DNA of 42,439 nucleotides, from positions 1-42,439 of the forward strand of contig CADDYT010000047.1 of NCBI GenBank assembly GCA_902810755.1, in the 5' to 3' direction. The notes under the pieces are model-generated. The model saw nothing but the letters and a program-made list of their open reading frames with translations, was not told where the DNA came from and made no database searches. The DNA is from Chloroflexota bacterium (GTDB lineage: Bacteria; Chloroflexota; Ktedonobacteria; Ktedonobacterales; Ktedonobacteraceae). The translations under genes were made by a program, and so were the position numbers. Each line of letters begins with the position of its first letter. The first letter of the stretch is position 1. Positions 8,297-16,539 of the stretch are shown here, piece after piece.

Positions 8297-8397
8297 ATCT
8301 TGCTCCTGGCTAGCATCATTAGCCCACTTCCACACGCCATGCTGAGCGCCACTGCGCCCTCACAACGACACCGGGAAGCAAGTACAATTTCTACAGC

Positions 8398-8991
8398 TTA
8401 GAGATAGCCCCATGACGTCAGTTGCTCTCTCAGCATACCGGCGTCTTCATAGACCTCCTCCGGCGTAAGATAACCCAGTTCCTCAAGCCGGGCGAAAATG
8501 CGACCGGCACTCTGCTCAATGGTCTCTTTATCGGTCTCGACTACCAGGTCGGGCTGCTCCGGTTCCTCGTAGGGATCATCCACGCCGGTAAAGCCTTTGA
8601 GCTTCCCTTCGTCGACCAGCCGGTAGAGGCCCTTCACGTCGCGCTGACGGCAGACGGTGAGGGGGCATTTGACATAGACTTCCACAAAATCGCCGATCTC
8701 TTTGCGCGCCCACTCACGGGCCTCGCGATAGGGCGAAATAGCGGCGGCAATGCTCACCACGCCATTGCGCGCCAGCAGGCCGCAGACGAAGGCGATGCGC
8801 TTGATATTGGTATCACGGTCCTCGCGGCTGAAGCCCAGGCCCTTGCTCAGGTGTGTGCGCACGATATCGCCATCCAGCACCTCAACCCGACGATCAAGCA
8901 TCTTCAGGCGCCGCTCGACGGTTCTGGCAAGCGTGCTTTTGCCGGCGCCCGAAAGGCCGGTAAACCAGAGCGTAAAGCCGCTATCTTTCAT
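8398..8991 (-). CDS. cysC: Adenylylsulfate (APS) kinase
   Basis: 197 residues from ATG 8991, chosen because ggagg lies 8 nt upstream; a GTG 15 nt earlier overlaps that site. The enzyme phosphorylates APS to PAPS in the cytoplasm. Signatures are the P-loop GLSGAGKST, the [21 protein letters not shown] substrate segment, NIKRIAFV, the [10 protein letters not shown] motif, and VYVKCPL followed by the KGLY lid region. No ATP sulfurylase is in the window, so APS must come from elsewhere. The nearby sulfotransferase (14430-15353) is the likely user of PAPS, so this copy is probably dedicated to sulfation and not to sulfur assimilation. Confidence 0.93.
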   Translation of the reverse strand: MKDSGFTLWFTGLSGAGKSTLARTVERRLKMLDRRVEVLDGDIVRTHLSKGLGFSREDRDTNIKRIAFVCGLLARNGVVSIAAAISPYREAREWARKEIGDFVEVYVKCPLTVCRQRDVKGLYRLVDEGKLKGFTGVDDPYEEPEQPDLVVETDKETIEQSAGRIFARLEELGYLTPEEVYEDAGMLREQLTSWGYL

Positions 8992-9024
8992 CTCTTTCAC
9001 CTCCACATTGCCTCAAGTAATCCT

Positions 9025-10005
9025 TCATGCCGTCTCAAGCAGGCCCTCTATATCCGCCCACCAGTCCCAGGCAGCCAGTTGCTGCCGCACAGACGTTTCC
9101 AGTACGGCAATACATCGCCTGAACGTAGCGGTGCTATCTTCATCCTGCGCAACCGGCGGTGAGATCTCCAGCACCTGATGTCGCCAGTCGGGCAGACGGC
9201 GCACGAGCAGCAGCAGCAGCGGGGAATCGGCCAGCCGCGCCACATCTGTGCAGCCCGGCAAGAGCAGCATGCGCTGTCCCAGAAATGCTACGGAAATGGC
9301 CCGGGCGCGATCCTCCGGCGCGACCGGCGTCTCAATGCCCAGAGCGATCACCTCGTTGGCGCGCAAGAGGTCTACCATACGCATGGCAGCTCCGAACCTG
9401 TCCATCTCAGGCTCGATATTCGGCCTGTGACGGTGGCGCGCCAGCGGTCTCTCGTGGATCAGTCGCCAGAGAAAGCGTTGCAAGGGCGACATGTGCGCGG
9501 CGAAATGCGACCTCCAATCGCCCACGACGGTAATGGGAAAGCCACGAGCGCCGATGAGCGAAAAACACACGTTAAAGGAGCCAGTGTGCGCGCTACAGAG
9601 CATGGCCCCCTTCCCGGCAGCCAGCGCCGCCTCGATATGTTCCAGGCCCCGTATCTCTATCAGAGGGGCCAGCGCGCGCCCCTTCCCGGCCAGGCGCATC
9701 ACGTCCACCGCCTCGCAGGAACGCCGCCGGAAGTAATCGCGAGCGACCTGCCGCCGCTCTGCCGCACTCAACTGATCGCCCAGGACAGCCGCGAGATTGT
9801 CAATAATGCGGGCGCGCAGCGAGGCGTTCAGGCGGCAGCACCAGTCACCACGCAGGCAGGCGATACCATAGGCCAGCGGCGCGGGCAGGAAAGCGACCAG
9901 CGGCACGATGAGCAGGCGATAGAGAAACTCTTCGAGCCGACTCAGAAGCCGCTCGCGTGCCGCAGTCGCGTGCCGCTGCCGTTGTAATGGATACGCTAGC
10001 ATCAT
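9025..10005 (-). CDS. Lysophospholipid/LpxL-type acyltransferase family protein
   Basis: 326 residues, the length of LpxL/HtrB-like acyltransferases, which use acyl-ACP or acyl-CoA at the inner membrane. There is one N-terminal hydrophobic segment (LLIVPLVAFLPAPLAYG), then GKGAMLCSAHTGSFN, then ITVVGDW. The family's catalytic H-x4-D/E reads H-x4-N here (HTGSFN), an unusual replacement of the acidic partner. The gene is 33 nt upstream of cysC on the same strand and probably co-transcribed with it. A lipid A role is unlikely if the host lacks LPS. Acylation of a glycolipid, or of the NRPS-derived amine, is possible but unproven. Confidence 0.75.
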   Translation of the reverse strand: MMLAYPLQRQRHATAARERLLSRLEEFLYRLLIVPLVAFLPAPLAYGIACLRGDWCCRLNASLRARIIDNLAAVLGDQLSAAERRQVARDYFRRRSCEAVDVMRLAGKGRALAPLIEIRGLEHIEAALAAGKGAMLCSAHTGSFNVCFSLIGARGFPITVVGDWRSHFAAHMSPLQRFLWRLIHERPLARHRHRPNIEPEMDRFGAAMRMVDLLRANEVIALGIETPVAPEDRARAISVAFLGQRMLLLPGCTDVARLADSPLLLLLVRRLPDWRHQVLEISPPVAQDEDSTATFRRCIAVLETSVRQQLAAWDWWADIEGLLETA

Positions 10006-10076
10006 ATTCCCCCGTCGTTCATTGTCCTATCAGCAATGTAGCATCACCGCCCCCTGCTTCACAACCGGAGAAACAG

Positions 10077-10093
10077 GTACGTAATTTTCCTCC
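10077..10093. promoter_or_regulatory. 17-bp motif shared with 12506-12522
   Basis: The sequence GTACGTAATTTTCCTCC lies about 70 bp upstream of the acyltransferase gene and recurs exactly, in the same orientation, ahead of the plus-strand glycan operon. The left flanks are also similar (agaaacag and agaaaaga). It is a candidate common operator; no known consensus is recognised. Confidence 0.35.
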
Positions 10094-10119
10094 CCTTCCA
10101 GCGCGGTTCAGCGGCAAGG

Positions 10120-10186
10120 AGCGAGTTGGCGAGGGCCGGGGCGAGCCTGCTGGTCGCCCTGCAACTCCATCCTCACCAACCTCGCT
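10120..10186 (-). terminator. Branched hairpin just after sbnB, possible terminator or small repeat
   Basis: Arms 10120-10134 and 10171-10186 pair over about 15 bp with one bulge and one wobble. The enclosed loop holds a second perfect 6-bp stem (gggcga/tcgccc). The structure starts directly downstream of the sbnB stop codon. There is no T run, so it may be a terminator of unusual form, an RNA-stabilising structure, or a miniature repeat. Confidence 0.4.
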
Positions 10187-11230
10187 TTAGCGTTCCAGCC
10201 ATACACCGGCACCAGAATCACGCGCAGCCCAATAGATACAGGCGGCCAGTCCGACATCCTCAATAGCCAGCCCGAAAGGATTGACCAGAATGATATCCTG
10301 TGGGCCGCGCCGTCCTGGCTTGCTGCCGTCAACGATCTCCCCCAGTTGCGCGTCGATACGTCTCTTGCCCGCCTCAAGCGGGTCGTCCGGGCCTGTCACC
10401 TTGCCCTCGCGGTACATTCTGCCTATCAGGCGCCGGGGATCGTTCCTGACAAGGGTCCAGTCGTCGACAATCACCACATCGGCTTTGAGAACAACCTCCG
10501 GCAGGGGATCGTCCAGCGAGATGTTAACCAGCACGGAGCCGGGTTGCAGCCAGTCGTGCTGGATGTAGCCGGTGGTGGTAGTGGTCACGGGAACGATGAG
10601 CTGCGCCGGGCGAATGGCCTCTTCAGCCGTTGCCACCGGCTGCAGCTCTACCCGCTTCGCTGTCAGCACAGGCGCAAGCTCGCGTTGCAGGGCCGCGACG
10701 CGCTCGCCTTCCACGTCGAATATACGGATGTGACGCAGATGGGGAAGCCGTTCGGTCAACAAGGTGATGTGGGCGCGGGCCAGCACGCCAGCGCCAATGA
10801 TGGCCAGGCAGGTAATATTCTCCCCCTGAAGCAATTCCGCTGCCAGCGCCGTAACGCTGGCAGTGCGCAGGCTTGAGATATACGCGCCCTCCATGATGCA
10901 CACCGGGCGCACAGAGACGCTATCATACAGGATCGTCAGCCCGCTGGCGCGCGGCAACCCGCGCCGGGGATTGGCGATATTGCCGTTGATGATCTTGGTT
11001 CCCGCCGCCCGCAGGGAGCCGCCAACATAGCCGGGCATGTTGAGGCTGCGCACGCTCTCCCCCTCGTCATTGCTCCAGCCCAGATAGGCTTCATCCGGCA
11101 AAATCGTTTCGCCCGCGCTGTGCAGCCTGAACACCTCACGTATCACGGCCACGCTGTCAATCTCCCGGCAGGCGCGCTCGACCTCCTGTCGGCAAAGGTA
11201 GAGTATCCGATCAGCGGTCTGAAAAGTCAT
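10187..11230 (-). CDS. sbnB: 2,3-diaminopropionate biosynthesis protein SbnB
   Basis: 347 residues of the ornithine cyclodeaminase/mu-crystallin family. SbnB oxidises N-(2-amino-2-carboxyethyl)-glutamate with NAD to release L-2,3-diaminopropionate (Dap) and 2-oxoglutarate. Motifs matching SbnB are RASGLTILYD, the catalytic segment AYISSLRTASV, the Rossmann glycine loop AIIGAGVLA, HDWLQPGSVLVNIS, KADVVIVDDW, and LVNPFGLAIED near the end. The ATG at 11230 is chosen because gggagg lies just upstream. SbnA ends 33 nt ahead, so the two form an operon. Plain ornithine cyclodeaminase is less likely because the direct neighbour is sbnA. Confidence 0.92.
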   Translation of the reverse strand: MTFQTADRILYLCRQEVERACREIDSVAVIREVFRLHSAGETILPDEAYLGWSNDEGESVRSLNMPGYVGGSLRAAGTKIINGNIANPRRGLPRASGLTILYDSVSVRPVCIMEGAYISSLRTASVTALAAELLQGENITCLAIIGAGVLARAHITLLTERLPHLRHIRIFDVEGERVAALQRELAPVLTAKRVELQPVATAEEAIRPAQLIVPVTTTTTGYIQHDWLQPGSVLVNISLDDPLPEVVLKADVVIVDDWTLVRNDPRRLIGRMYREGKVTGPDDPLEAGKRRIDAQLGEIVDGSKPGRRGPQDIILVNPFGLAIEDVGLAACIYWAARDSGAGVWLER

Positions 11231-11263
11231 GGTATCCTCCCTTATCAAAACACATCCATCGCA

Positions 11264-12322
11264 TTACCGGTAGCGAGACATGACACGCCGGATATCCTGT
11301 ACCGAAGCGAGATGACGCGGCAAAAACGTGATGCCGTGCTGGCGCAGCCACGTAGCATTGAAGATCGAAGAGGCATAATTTTCTCCGCAGTCGGCGCACA
11401 CGCACACCACGTGTTCTACCTCCGGGTGGGCCTGCAGGTAGCGCGCGCAAGCCGATAGCACAGCCCCACTGGAGCCGCCAACTTTGAGGCCGGTGGCAGC
11501 AGCCAGAACGTGGCAGAAGGCAAAAGCCTCTTCATCTCCGACCAGCATGTGCGTATCGTACAGTTCAGGATAGAGAAAGTTCGACCGGCGCGAGGAGCCG
11601 ATGCCCGTTAGCCTGCGCGGCCCCGGCGGCGTGCCGAAGATGACCGACCCATGCGCGTCAACGCCAATGATGCATGTGCGCGGGCTGACTTCGCGGAAAT
11701 AGCGGCCAATCCCGGCCAGCGTTCCCCCGGTCGAGACGGCCACAAAAACGGCATCCACCCTGCCATCCATCTGACGGTAGATTTCCGGCCCCGTCGTGGC
11801 ATAGTGAATACGCGGATTGGCGGCATTTGCGTACTGGTCGGTCCAGGCATACTCATCGGAACGATCGCACAACTCCTTCACGCGGGCAAGGCGAGAGAGG
11901 AGATAGCTGCCACTGGCATCAGGCGTATCCACCAGATCGATCACGGCCCCCAGCGCCCGCATTTTCGCCAGATTTTCCTGCGTCGTCTTCGGGTCAACAA
12001 CGGCAAGAAAAGCATAGCCCTTCGCCCGGCAGACAAAGGCCAGGGCGACGCCGAGATTGCCAGAAGTCGACTCAACCACAATTGAGCCTGCGCGCAGGAG
12101 GCCGCGCACTTCCAGATCCTCTACCAGCGCATAGCCGGTCCTATCTTTCACCGAACCGGCGGGGTTCACCCCTTCCAGCTTGAGATGCACCCGCCTCATC
12201 CTGCCGTCAATCACCATAACAATCGGCTCCAGCGGGGTATTGCCGATCTGGCCGACCAGTTCCTGCAACCGCGCGGTCGTTAGTTCCGCCATGCTCTCGC
12301 TATCCATCAGGAGAGTCTCCAT
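11264..12322 (-). CDS. sbnA: 2,3-diaminopropionate biosynthesis protein SbnA (PLP enzyme)
   Basis: 352 residues of the cysteine synthase fold. SbnA condenses O-phosphoserine with glutamate using PLP to give the substrate of SbnB. Visible are the PLP lysine in PAGSVKDRTGY, the phosphate/substrate loop VESTSGNLGVALA, VSTGGTLAGIGRY, and the SbnA-type VDAHGSVIFG and LTGIGSSR. Ordinary cysteine synthases lack the last two. The start at 12322 (agaggag, 6-nt spacing) is preferred over upstream ATG codons. With sbnB it supplies Dap, an amino acid used by nonribosomal peptide synthetases, and two such proteins are encoded at 27219-32553. Confidence 0.92.
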   Translation of the reverse strand: METLLMDSESMAELTTARLQELVGQIGNTPLEPIVMVIDGRMRRVHLKLEGVNPAGSVKDRTGYALVEDLEVRGLLRAGSIVVESTSGNLGVALAFVCRAKGYAFLAVVDPKTTQENLAKMRALGAVIDLVDTPDASGSYLLSRLARVKELCDRSDEYAWTDQYANAANPRIHYATTGPEIYRQMDGRVDAVFVAVSTGGTLAGIGRYFREVSPRTCIIGVDAHGSVIFGTPPGPRRLTGIGSSRRSNFLYPELYDTHMLVGDEEAFAFCHVLAAATGLKVGGSSGAVLSACARYLQAHPEVEHVVCVCADCGENYASSIFNATWLRQHGITFLPRHLASVQDIRRVMSRYR

Positions 12323-12505
12323 ACGTAGCTCCTCTCTACCATCCATCTATTTACAGGCCCTGTCTTGATATCAGCTCATCAGTCACCTGGCTTATATGCT
12401 CTCGGAGAGAAGAAGAAATCTCTCCACACGGCATTCGCTCTGACGCTTGAAAGAGACTGGCAAAAGCCTAGCATCAGCAGGGCGATATAACAAGCAGAGA
12501 AAAGA

Positions 12506-12522
12506 GTACGTAATTTTCCTCC
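12506..12522. promoter_or_regulatory. 17-bp motif shared with 10077-10093
   Basis: Exact second copy of GTACGTAATTTTCCTCC, about 250 bp upstream of the GT2 start and 185 bp upstream of sbnA, between the two divergent units. It may be a binding site that coordinates them. Confidence 0.35.
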
Positions 12523-12681
12523 ATCAGTTCGTGCTGTATGACGAAATACAGCGCGGACTATTTACTTACGTCTTTTCCGGTATCGAGGGAGAGAAGCATG
12601 CATATATTTCTCTTCCTTCTCTGCGAAATGGTACCCGGCAAAAAGTTTCGCACTTTTCTCAATGTGCGTACCCGCTCATCG

Positions 12682-12690
12682 TGCTATAGT
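12682..12690 (+). promoter_or_regulatory. Candidate extended -10 promoter of the glycan operon
   Basis: The sequence TGCTATAGT matches the extended -10 pattern TG-n-TATAAT at eight of nine positions scored loosely. No good -35 hexamer is found at 16-18 nt. It lies about 85 nt before the GT2 start. Confidence 0.3.
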
Positions 12691-12774
12691 TTTGCCAGGT
12701 TGAATAATTTCTATCCACCACTTCTCACAATGCAATCAGCAGTCAACGCTTTCAGGAACGGAGGGACAAAAATC

Positions 12775-13593
12775 ATGGTAGTGCCTGTATCTGAACATCC
12801 TGAGTCTCAACGTATCGAGCATTCAGGCGTGCGCATCAGTATCGTCATTCCAGCCCATAACGAGGCGCGAAATCTCCACTATGTGTTGCCACATCTGCCG
12901 GAGTCACTGCACGAGGTCATTCTGGTCAACGATCATTCGACCGATGAGACGGTCGAGGTTGCGCGCAAGCTGTTGCCTGCCATTCATATCGTGGATACTG
13001 AGCGCGGGCGCGGGAAAGGGGCCGCATTGCAAACCGGCTTCAGGGCGGCGACCGGCGACATCATTGTGATGATGGACGCCGATGGGTCAAGCGATCCGAA
13101 GGAAATACCCCGCTTTATCCAGGCATTGCAGGCCGGGGCCTATCTCGCAAAGGGTTCGCGCTTCATCGGTGACGGAGGCAGCGCCGATATTACCCCGCTG
13201 CGCAGGCTCGGCAGCCTGGTCCTTATTTCGATTACGAACCGGCTGTTCGGTGTGCGCTTCACCGACATGTTCTGTGGCTTCAACGCTTTCTGGAAAAGCT
13301 GCCTCGATTACTTCGAGATCGACTGCAACGGATTCGAGGTGGAAGCACAGCTCCACCTGCGCATCTGTAAGGCCAATCTGGAGATCGCGGAAGTCCCCAG
13401 CTATGAACATGCCCGTATTCACGGCGCCAGCAATTTCCGCACCTTCCGCGACGGCTGGCGAGTCTTGAAGATGATTGTGAAGGAGTGGGCAAACGGCCAT
13501 TCCGTCGTGCGCACGGTAAGAATGGCTCACGCGCAAGAGAAGCAGGGCTGGGACGGGCTGGTTATCCCAGAGCAGATTGGAACCGTACAATGA
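12775..13593 (+). CDS. Family 2 glycosyltransferase (GT-A fold)
   Basis: 272 residues from ATG 12775 (gaggga, 8-nt spacing). GT2 enzymes transfer a sugar from a nucleotide- or dolichol-type donor to a lipid or glycan acceptor at the inner face of the membrane. Motifs are ISIVIPAHNEARNL at the start, VILVNDHSTDET, RGRGKGAALQTGF, the metal-binding DxD-type MMDADGS, and FTDMFCGFNAF. No C-terminal membrane helices are seen, unlike DPMS-with-GtrA fusions. It opens the plus-strand operon and overlaps the next gene by 4 nt (ATGA). Confidence 0.88.
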   Translation: MVVPVSEHPESQRIEHSGVRISIVIPAHNEARNLHYVLPHLPESLHEVILVNDHSTDETVEVARKLLPAIHIVDTERGRGKGAALQTGFRAATGDIIVMMDADGSSDPKEIPRFIQALQAGAYLAKGSRFIGDGGSADITPLRRLGSLVLISITNRLFGVRFTDMFCGFNAFWKSCLDYFEIDCNGFEVEAQLHLRICKANLEIAEVPSYEHARIHGASNFRTFRDGWRVLKMIVKEWANGHSVVRTVRMAHAQEKQGWDGLVIPEQIGTVQ

Positions 13594-14402
13594 AGATACC
13601 GGTTCTCATGTATCATAGCATCTCCAGCCATGCCAGTCCGCGCTTTACGCCGTGTATTATTCCACCAGATATGTTTGAAGAGCAACTTTCTTACTTAGAG
13701 CAGCATAACTATACCTCTCTTACGATCACACAATTGACTCTGGCACAGGGTGGTCATGGATTACCAGAACGCCCGGTGATCCTGACTTTTGATGATGGAT
13801 TCGCGGACTTTTACACGCATGCATGGCCCGCTCTGAGACGACATGGCTTTAGCGCGACGCTCTACGTTGTGACCGGTTTCGTCGGCGGCACGAGTCGCTG
13901 GCTAGAGGATATGGGCGAAGAGGCGCGGCCTATGCTCTCCTGGGAACAACTCGCCGAGATCAGCGCCGGTGGCATTGAATGCGGCGCGCATACCCATACG
14001 CACCCTGCGCTGGATATGCTCCCGCCTGCGGTCGCGCGCGACGAAATTGCGCGCTCGAAAGACCTGCTGGAAGAGCATCTTGAGCGGAGCGTTCCCAGCT
14101 TTGCCTATCCATTTGGCTACTACAACGCTCAGGTGCGGCGGCTGGTACAGGAGACCGGTTTCACCTCGGCCTGTGCCATCAATCGGGCCTTGAGTTCGCC
14201 GCGTGATAATCCCTATACCATAACCCGCCTGGCGATCAAACCGGATGCGAGCCTGCACGATTTCGCGCTCGCGCTCGCCGGCCACGGTCCGCTGATTGCA
14301 TCTTCCATCCAGCGGATACGCGCTCGCCTGCGCCAGAGTATGCGGACGGCGTATGGAAGGCTCCGGGGCAACCGCCACACGACATATCAGCAAGCCGCGT
14401 AA
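13590..14402 (+). CDS. NodB-type polysaccharide deacetylase
   Basis: 270 residues starting at the ATGA overlap (13590). Polysaccharide deacetylases remove N- or O-acetyl groups from sugars using a metal. Visible motifs are PVLMYHSIS, the catalytic Asp in VILTFDDGFADF, the metal-binding His pair in AHTHTHP, and SFAYPFGYYN. There is no signal peptide, so the enzyme may act on a lipid-linked precursor at the cytoplasmic face. Deacetylation would expose amines that a Fem-like or sulfotransferase enzyme of this locus could modify (inference). Confidence 0.9.
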   Translation: MKIPVLMYHSISSHASPRFTPCIIPPDMFEEQLSYLEQHNYTSLTITQLTLAQGGHGLPERPVILTFDDGFADFYTHAWPALRRHGFSATLYVVTGFVGGTSRWLEDMGEEARPMLSWEQLAEISAGGIECGAHTHTHPALDMLPPAVARDEIARSKDLLEEHLERSVPSFAYPFGYYNAQVRRLVQETGFTSACAINRALSSPRDNPYTITRLAIKPDASLHDFALALAGHGPLIASSIQRIRARLRQSMRTAYGRLRGNRHTTYQQAA

Positions 14403-14429
14403 GCGATTTAAGATAGGAGTTTACCTGTT

Positions 14430-15353
14430 ATGATGCCTGATTTTTTCATTGTCGGCGCCGCAAGGTCCGGCACAACCTCGCTTGACCTGTATCTCAGTCA
14501 GCATCCAGAGATTTATATAACGCACAGGAAAGAAACCCACTTTTTTGCTGGAGACGCGCTTCCCCCCCGTTTCACAGGGCCGGGCGACGAGCGGCTCAAC
14601 GCGCTGTTGATACGCGACGCGGAGCAGTACGCACGCCTCTTCGCCGATACGCACGGGGCGAAGATAGCCGGGGAGGCATCGGCCTTCTATCTCTGCTATC
14701 CAGAGGCCGCGCTGTGCATCAAGCAGGCCGTTCCCGATGCGAAAATACTCATTATCCTGCGCGAGCCGGTAGAGCGAACCTACAGCGCCTACATGATGCT
14801 GGTGCGCGACGGTCGAGAGACGGCAAGCCTGGAGGAAGGGCTGCAACGGGAGAAAGAGCGCAAGGAAAAAGACTTTGAGCCAATGTGGTGGTATACGGAA
14901 CTGAGCCTGTATTACCGGCAGGTCAAACACTATCTGGATGTCTTTGGCTGGCAGCAGGTGAAGGTGCTGTTGTATGAAGAATTTTACGCGCAGCCAGAGC
15001 AGGCGTTGCGCGACATCTTCGCCTTTCTCGGGGTAAGGCAAGATATCAGCATCGACACATCTGTGCACTATAACATCTCCGGGTCGCCGAAGTCGCGCAG
15101 GCTCTATAACGTCCTCGACAGATTCATGTTCAACCCCGGCCCGCTGGAGAAACGTCTCAAGGAGTTCGTTCCCCTCAACCTGCGTATGGCGTGGGCCAGC
15201 AAGCTGATCGGTATGTCGATCGAGCGGGTCGGGCTGGATGCCGGGCTGCGGGCATTGCTCAAAACCTGTTTCGCCAGGGATGTAGAGCAATTAGCTGACT
15301 TGCTGAAGCGCGACCTGTCCTGCTGGCATTACCAGCAATCCAGTATCGTATAG
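14430..15353 (+). CDS. PAPS-dependent sulfotransferase
   Basis: 307 residues of the heparan-sulfate-type sulfotransferase family. The 5'-phosphosulfate loop is FIVGAARSGTTSL at residues 6-18, with KETHFF after it. The 3'-phosphate-binding strand is IILREPVERTYSAYMM. YNISGSPKSRRLYN fits the late PAPS-binding loop. The start is ATG 14430 (aggag upstream). It probably adds sulfate to a sugar of the exported glycan. The donor can come from cysC at 8398-8991. Confidence 0.92.
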   Translation: MMPDFFIVGAARSGTTSLDLYLSQHPEIYITHRKETHFFAGDALPPRFTGPGDERLNALLIRDAEQYARLFADTHGAKIAGEASAFYLCYPEAALCIKQAVPDAKILIILREPVERTYSAYMMLVRDGRETASLEEGLQREKERKEKDFEPMWWYTELSLYYRQVKHYLDVFGWQQVKVLLYEEFYAQPEQALRDIFAFLGVRQDISIDTSVHYNISGSPKSRRLYNVLDRFMFNPGPLEKRLKEFVPLNLRMAWASKLIGMSIERVGLDAGLRALLKTCFARDVEQLADLLKRDLSCWHYQQSSIV

Positions 15354-15393
15354 CGTGGAAGCGGATGGAATGGATAGGAAGTGAGGTTGAAGG

Positions 15394-16539
15394 ATGTTCA
15401 ACGCAATCAACCCGTTACGCCTGCTGCTGGTGGCCGCAAGCTATTTCCCCTACAGTGGAGGGCTTGAGACGCATGTCCACGAGGTGGGACGACGTTTCGC
15501 CCGCGCCGGGGTCGAGGTTACGATTCTGACGACGGATATCAGCAGGCGTCTGCCGCCCGTCGAACGGTGCGAAGGCATGCTGATTCGTCGCGTGCCAGCA
15601 TGGCCGGGGAACAGAGATTATTACTTCGCGCCCGATATCTACACCGCTATCACGCACGGGCAATGGGATATTATCCACTGCCAGGGGTATCACAACCTGG
15701 TGCCGCCACTGGCGATGCTGGCGGCTCGGCGGACACAGACACCCTTTATCCTTTCTTTCCATAGCGGTGGAGATGTCACGCGCCTGCGCAAGGCGCTGCG
15801 CAGGCTCCACTGGCAGATGCTGCGCCCGCTGGTCAAACACGCCCGCAAACTGGTCGCCGTCTCGCAGTTCGAGGCCGATTTCTTCCGCGAGCATTTGCGC
15901 CTGCCAGCCGGGCAATTTGTGGTCATCCCCAACGGGGCGCACCTGCCTGAAACGAGAGAGCCGCTGCGCATACGCAGCGGGCAGGCAGAGACGGGGCCGC
16001 TCATCGTCTCTGTCGGGCGGCTGGAACGCTACAAAGGACACCAGCGACTGATCGCAGCCATGCCAGAGGTATTGAAGGAGGTACCCGATGCGCGGCTGCG
16101 TATCGCCGGGACAGGCCCTTACAGGCCCACGTTACAGAAAATGGCGGCGCAGCTTGGCGTTGCAGAGCGCGTAGAAATCGAACCCGTGCCGCCCGCAGAT
16201 CGCGGCAGCATGGCCGCACTGATTGCCCGTGCCGGCCTGGTCGCATTACTGAGCGAACACGAATCGCAGGGCATCGCCGTTCTGGAAGCCCTTGCGCTCA
16301 GACGCCCGGTGCTGGTGACAGGGACAGCCGCCCTGCGAGAGTTTGCCGACAGGAGGCTGGCGCGCGCCATTCCCCTTAATAGCACGCCGCACGAAGTGGC
16401 GGAAGCCATCATCGGCCAGCTACGCCAGCCACTGGTACCGGCGAGCGTCGAATTACCCACATGGGACGCCTGCGCTTCCCGCCTCTTAGACCTCTATTAC
16501 AGTATCGTTGAGGGAGTACCGGCACTATGCGCATCCTGA
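15394..16539 (+). CDS. Family 4 glycosyltransferase
   Basis: 381 residues, GT-B fold. The N-terminal domain has ASYFPYSGGLETHVHEVGR, IIHCQGYHN and the linker VVIPNGAH. The C-terminal domain has LIVSVGRLERYKGHQRLI, RLRIAGTGP and the donor-binding E-x7-E type segment SEHESQGIAVLEALA. It uses a nucleotide-sugar and keeps the anomeric configuration. Its end overlaps the next gene by 13 nt, so the two GT4 genes are translated together. Confidence 0.9.
   Translation: MFNAINPLRLLLVAASYFPYSGGLETHVHEVGRRFARAGVEVTILTTDISRRLPPVERCEGMLIRRVPAWPGNRDYYFAPDIYTAITHGQWDIIHCQGYHNLVPPLAMLAARRTQTPFILSFHSGGDVTRLRKALRRLHWQMLRPLVKHARKLVAVSQFEADFFREHLRLPAGQFVVIPNGAHLPETREPLRIRSGQAETGPLIVSVGRLERYKGHQRLIAAMPEVLKEVPDARLRIAGTGPYRPTLQKMAAQLGVAERVEIEPVPPADRGSMAALIARAGLVALLSEHESQGIAVLEALALRRPVLVTGTAALREFADRRLARAIPLNSTPHEVAEAIIGQLRQPLVPASVELPTWDACASRLLDLYYSIVEGVPALCAS

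Larger units (their letters stand above)
12323..12774. other. Divergent intergenic region between sbnA and the glycan operon
   Basis: About 450 bp without a convincing gene. An open frame runs through the right part into the GT2 gene, but its translation is not glycosyltransferase-like, and GT2 has a better start at 12775. It holds the shared 17-bp motif (12506-12522), an inverted repeat CGCAC-N10-GTGCG (12649-12668) and an extended -10 element (12682-12690). Confidence 0.6.

Noticed and set aside
9025..10005. Lipid A late acyltransferase assignment
   Set aside because: No other LPS genes in the window, and the catalytic motif differs. Only the family level is supported.
12538..12774. N-terminal extension of the GT2 gene
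   Set aside because: The extra residues do not resemble glycosyltransferases, and ATG 12775 has a good ribosome-binding site.
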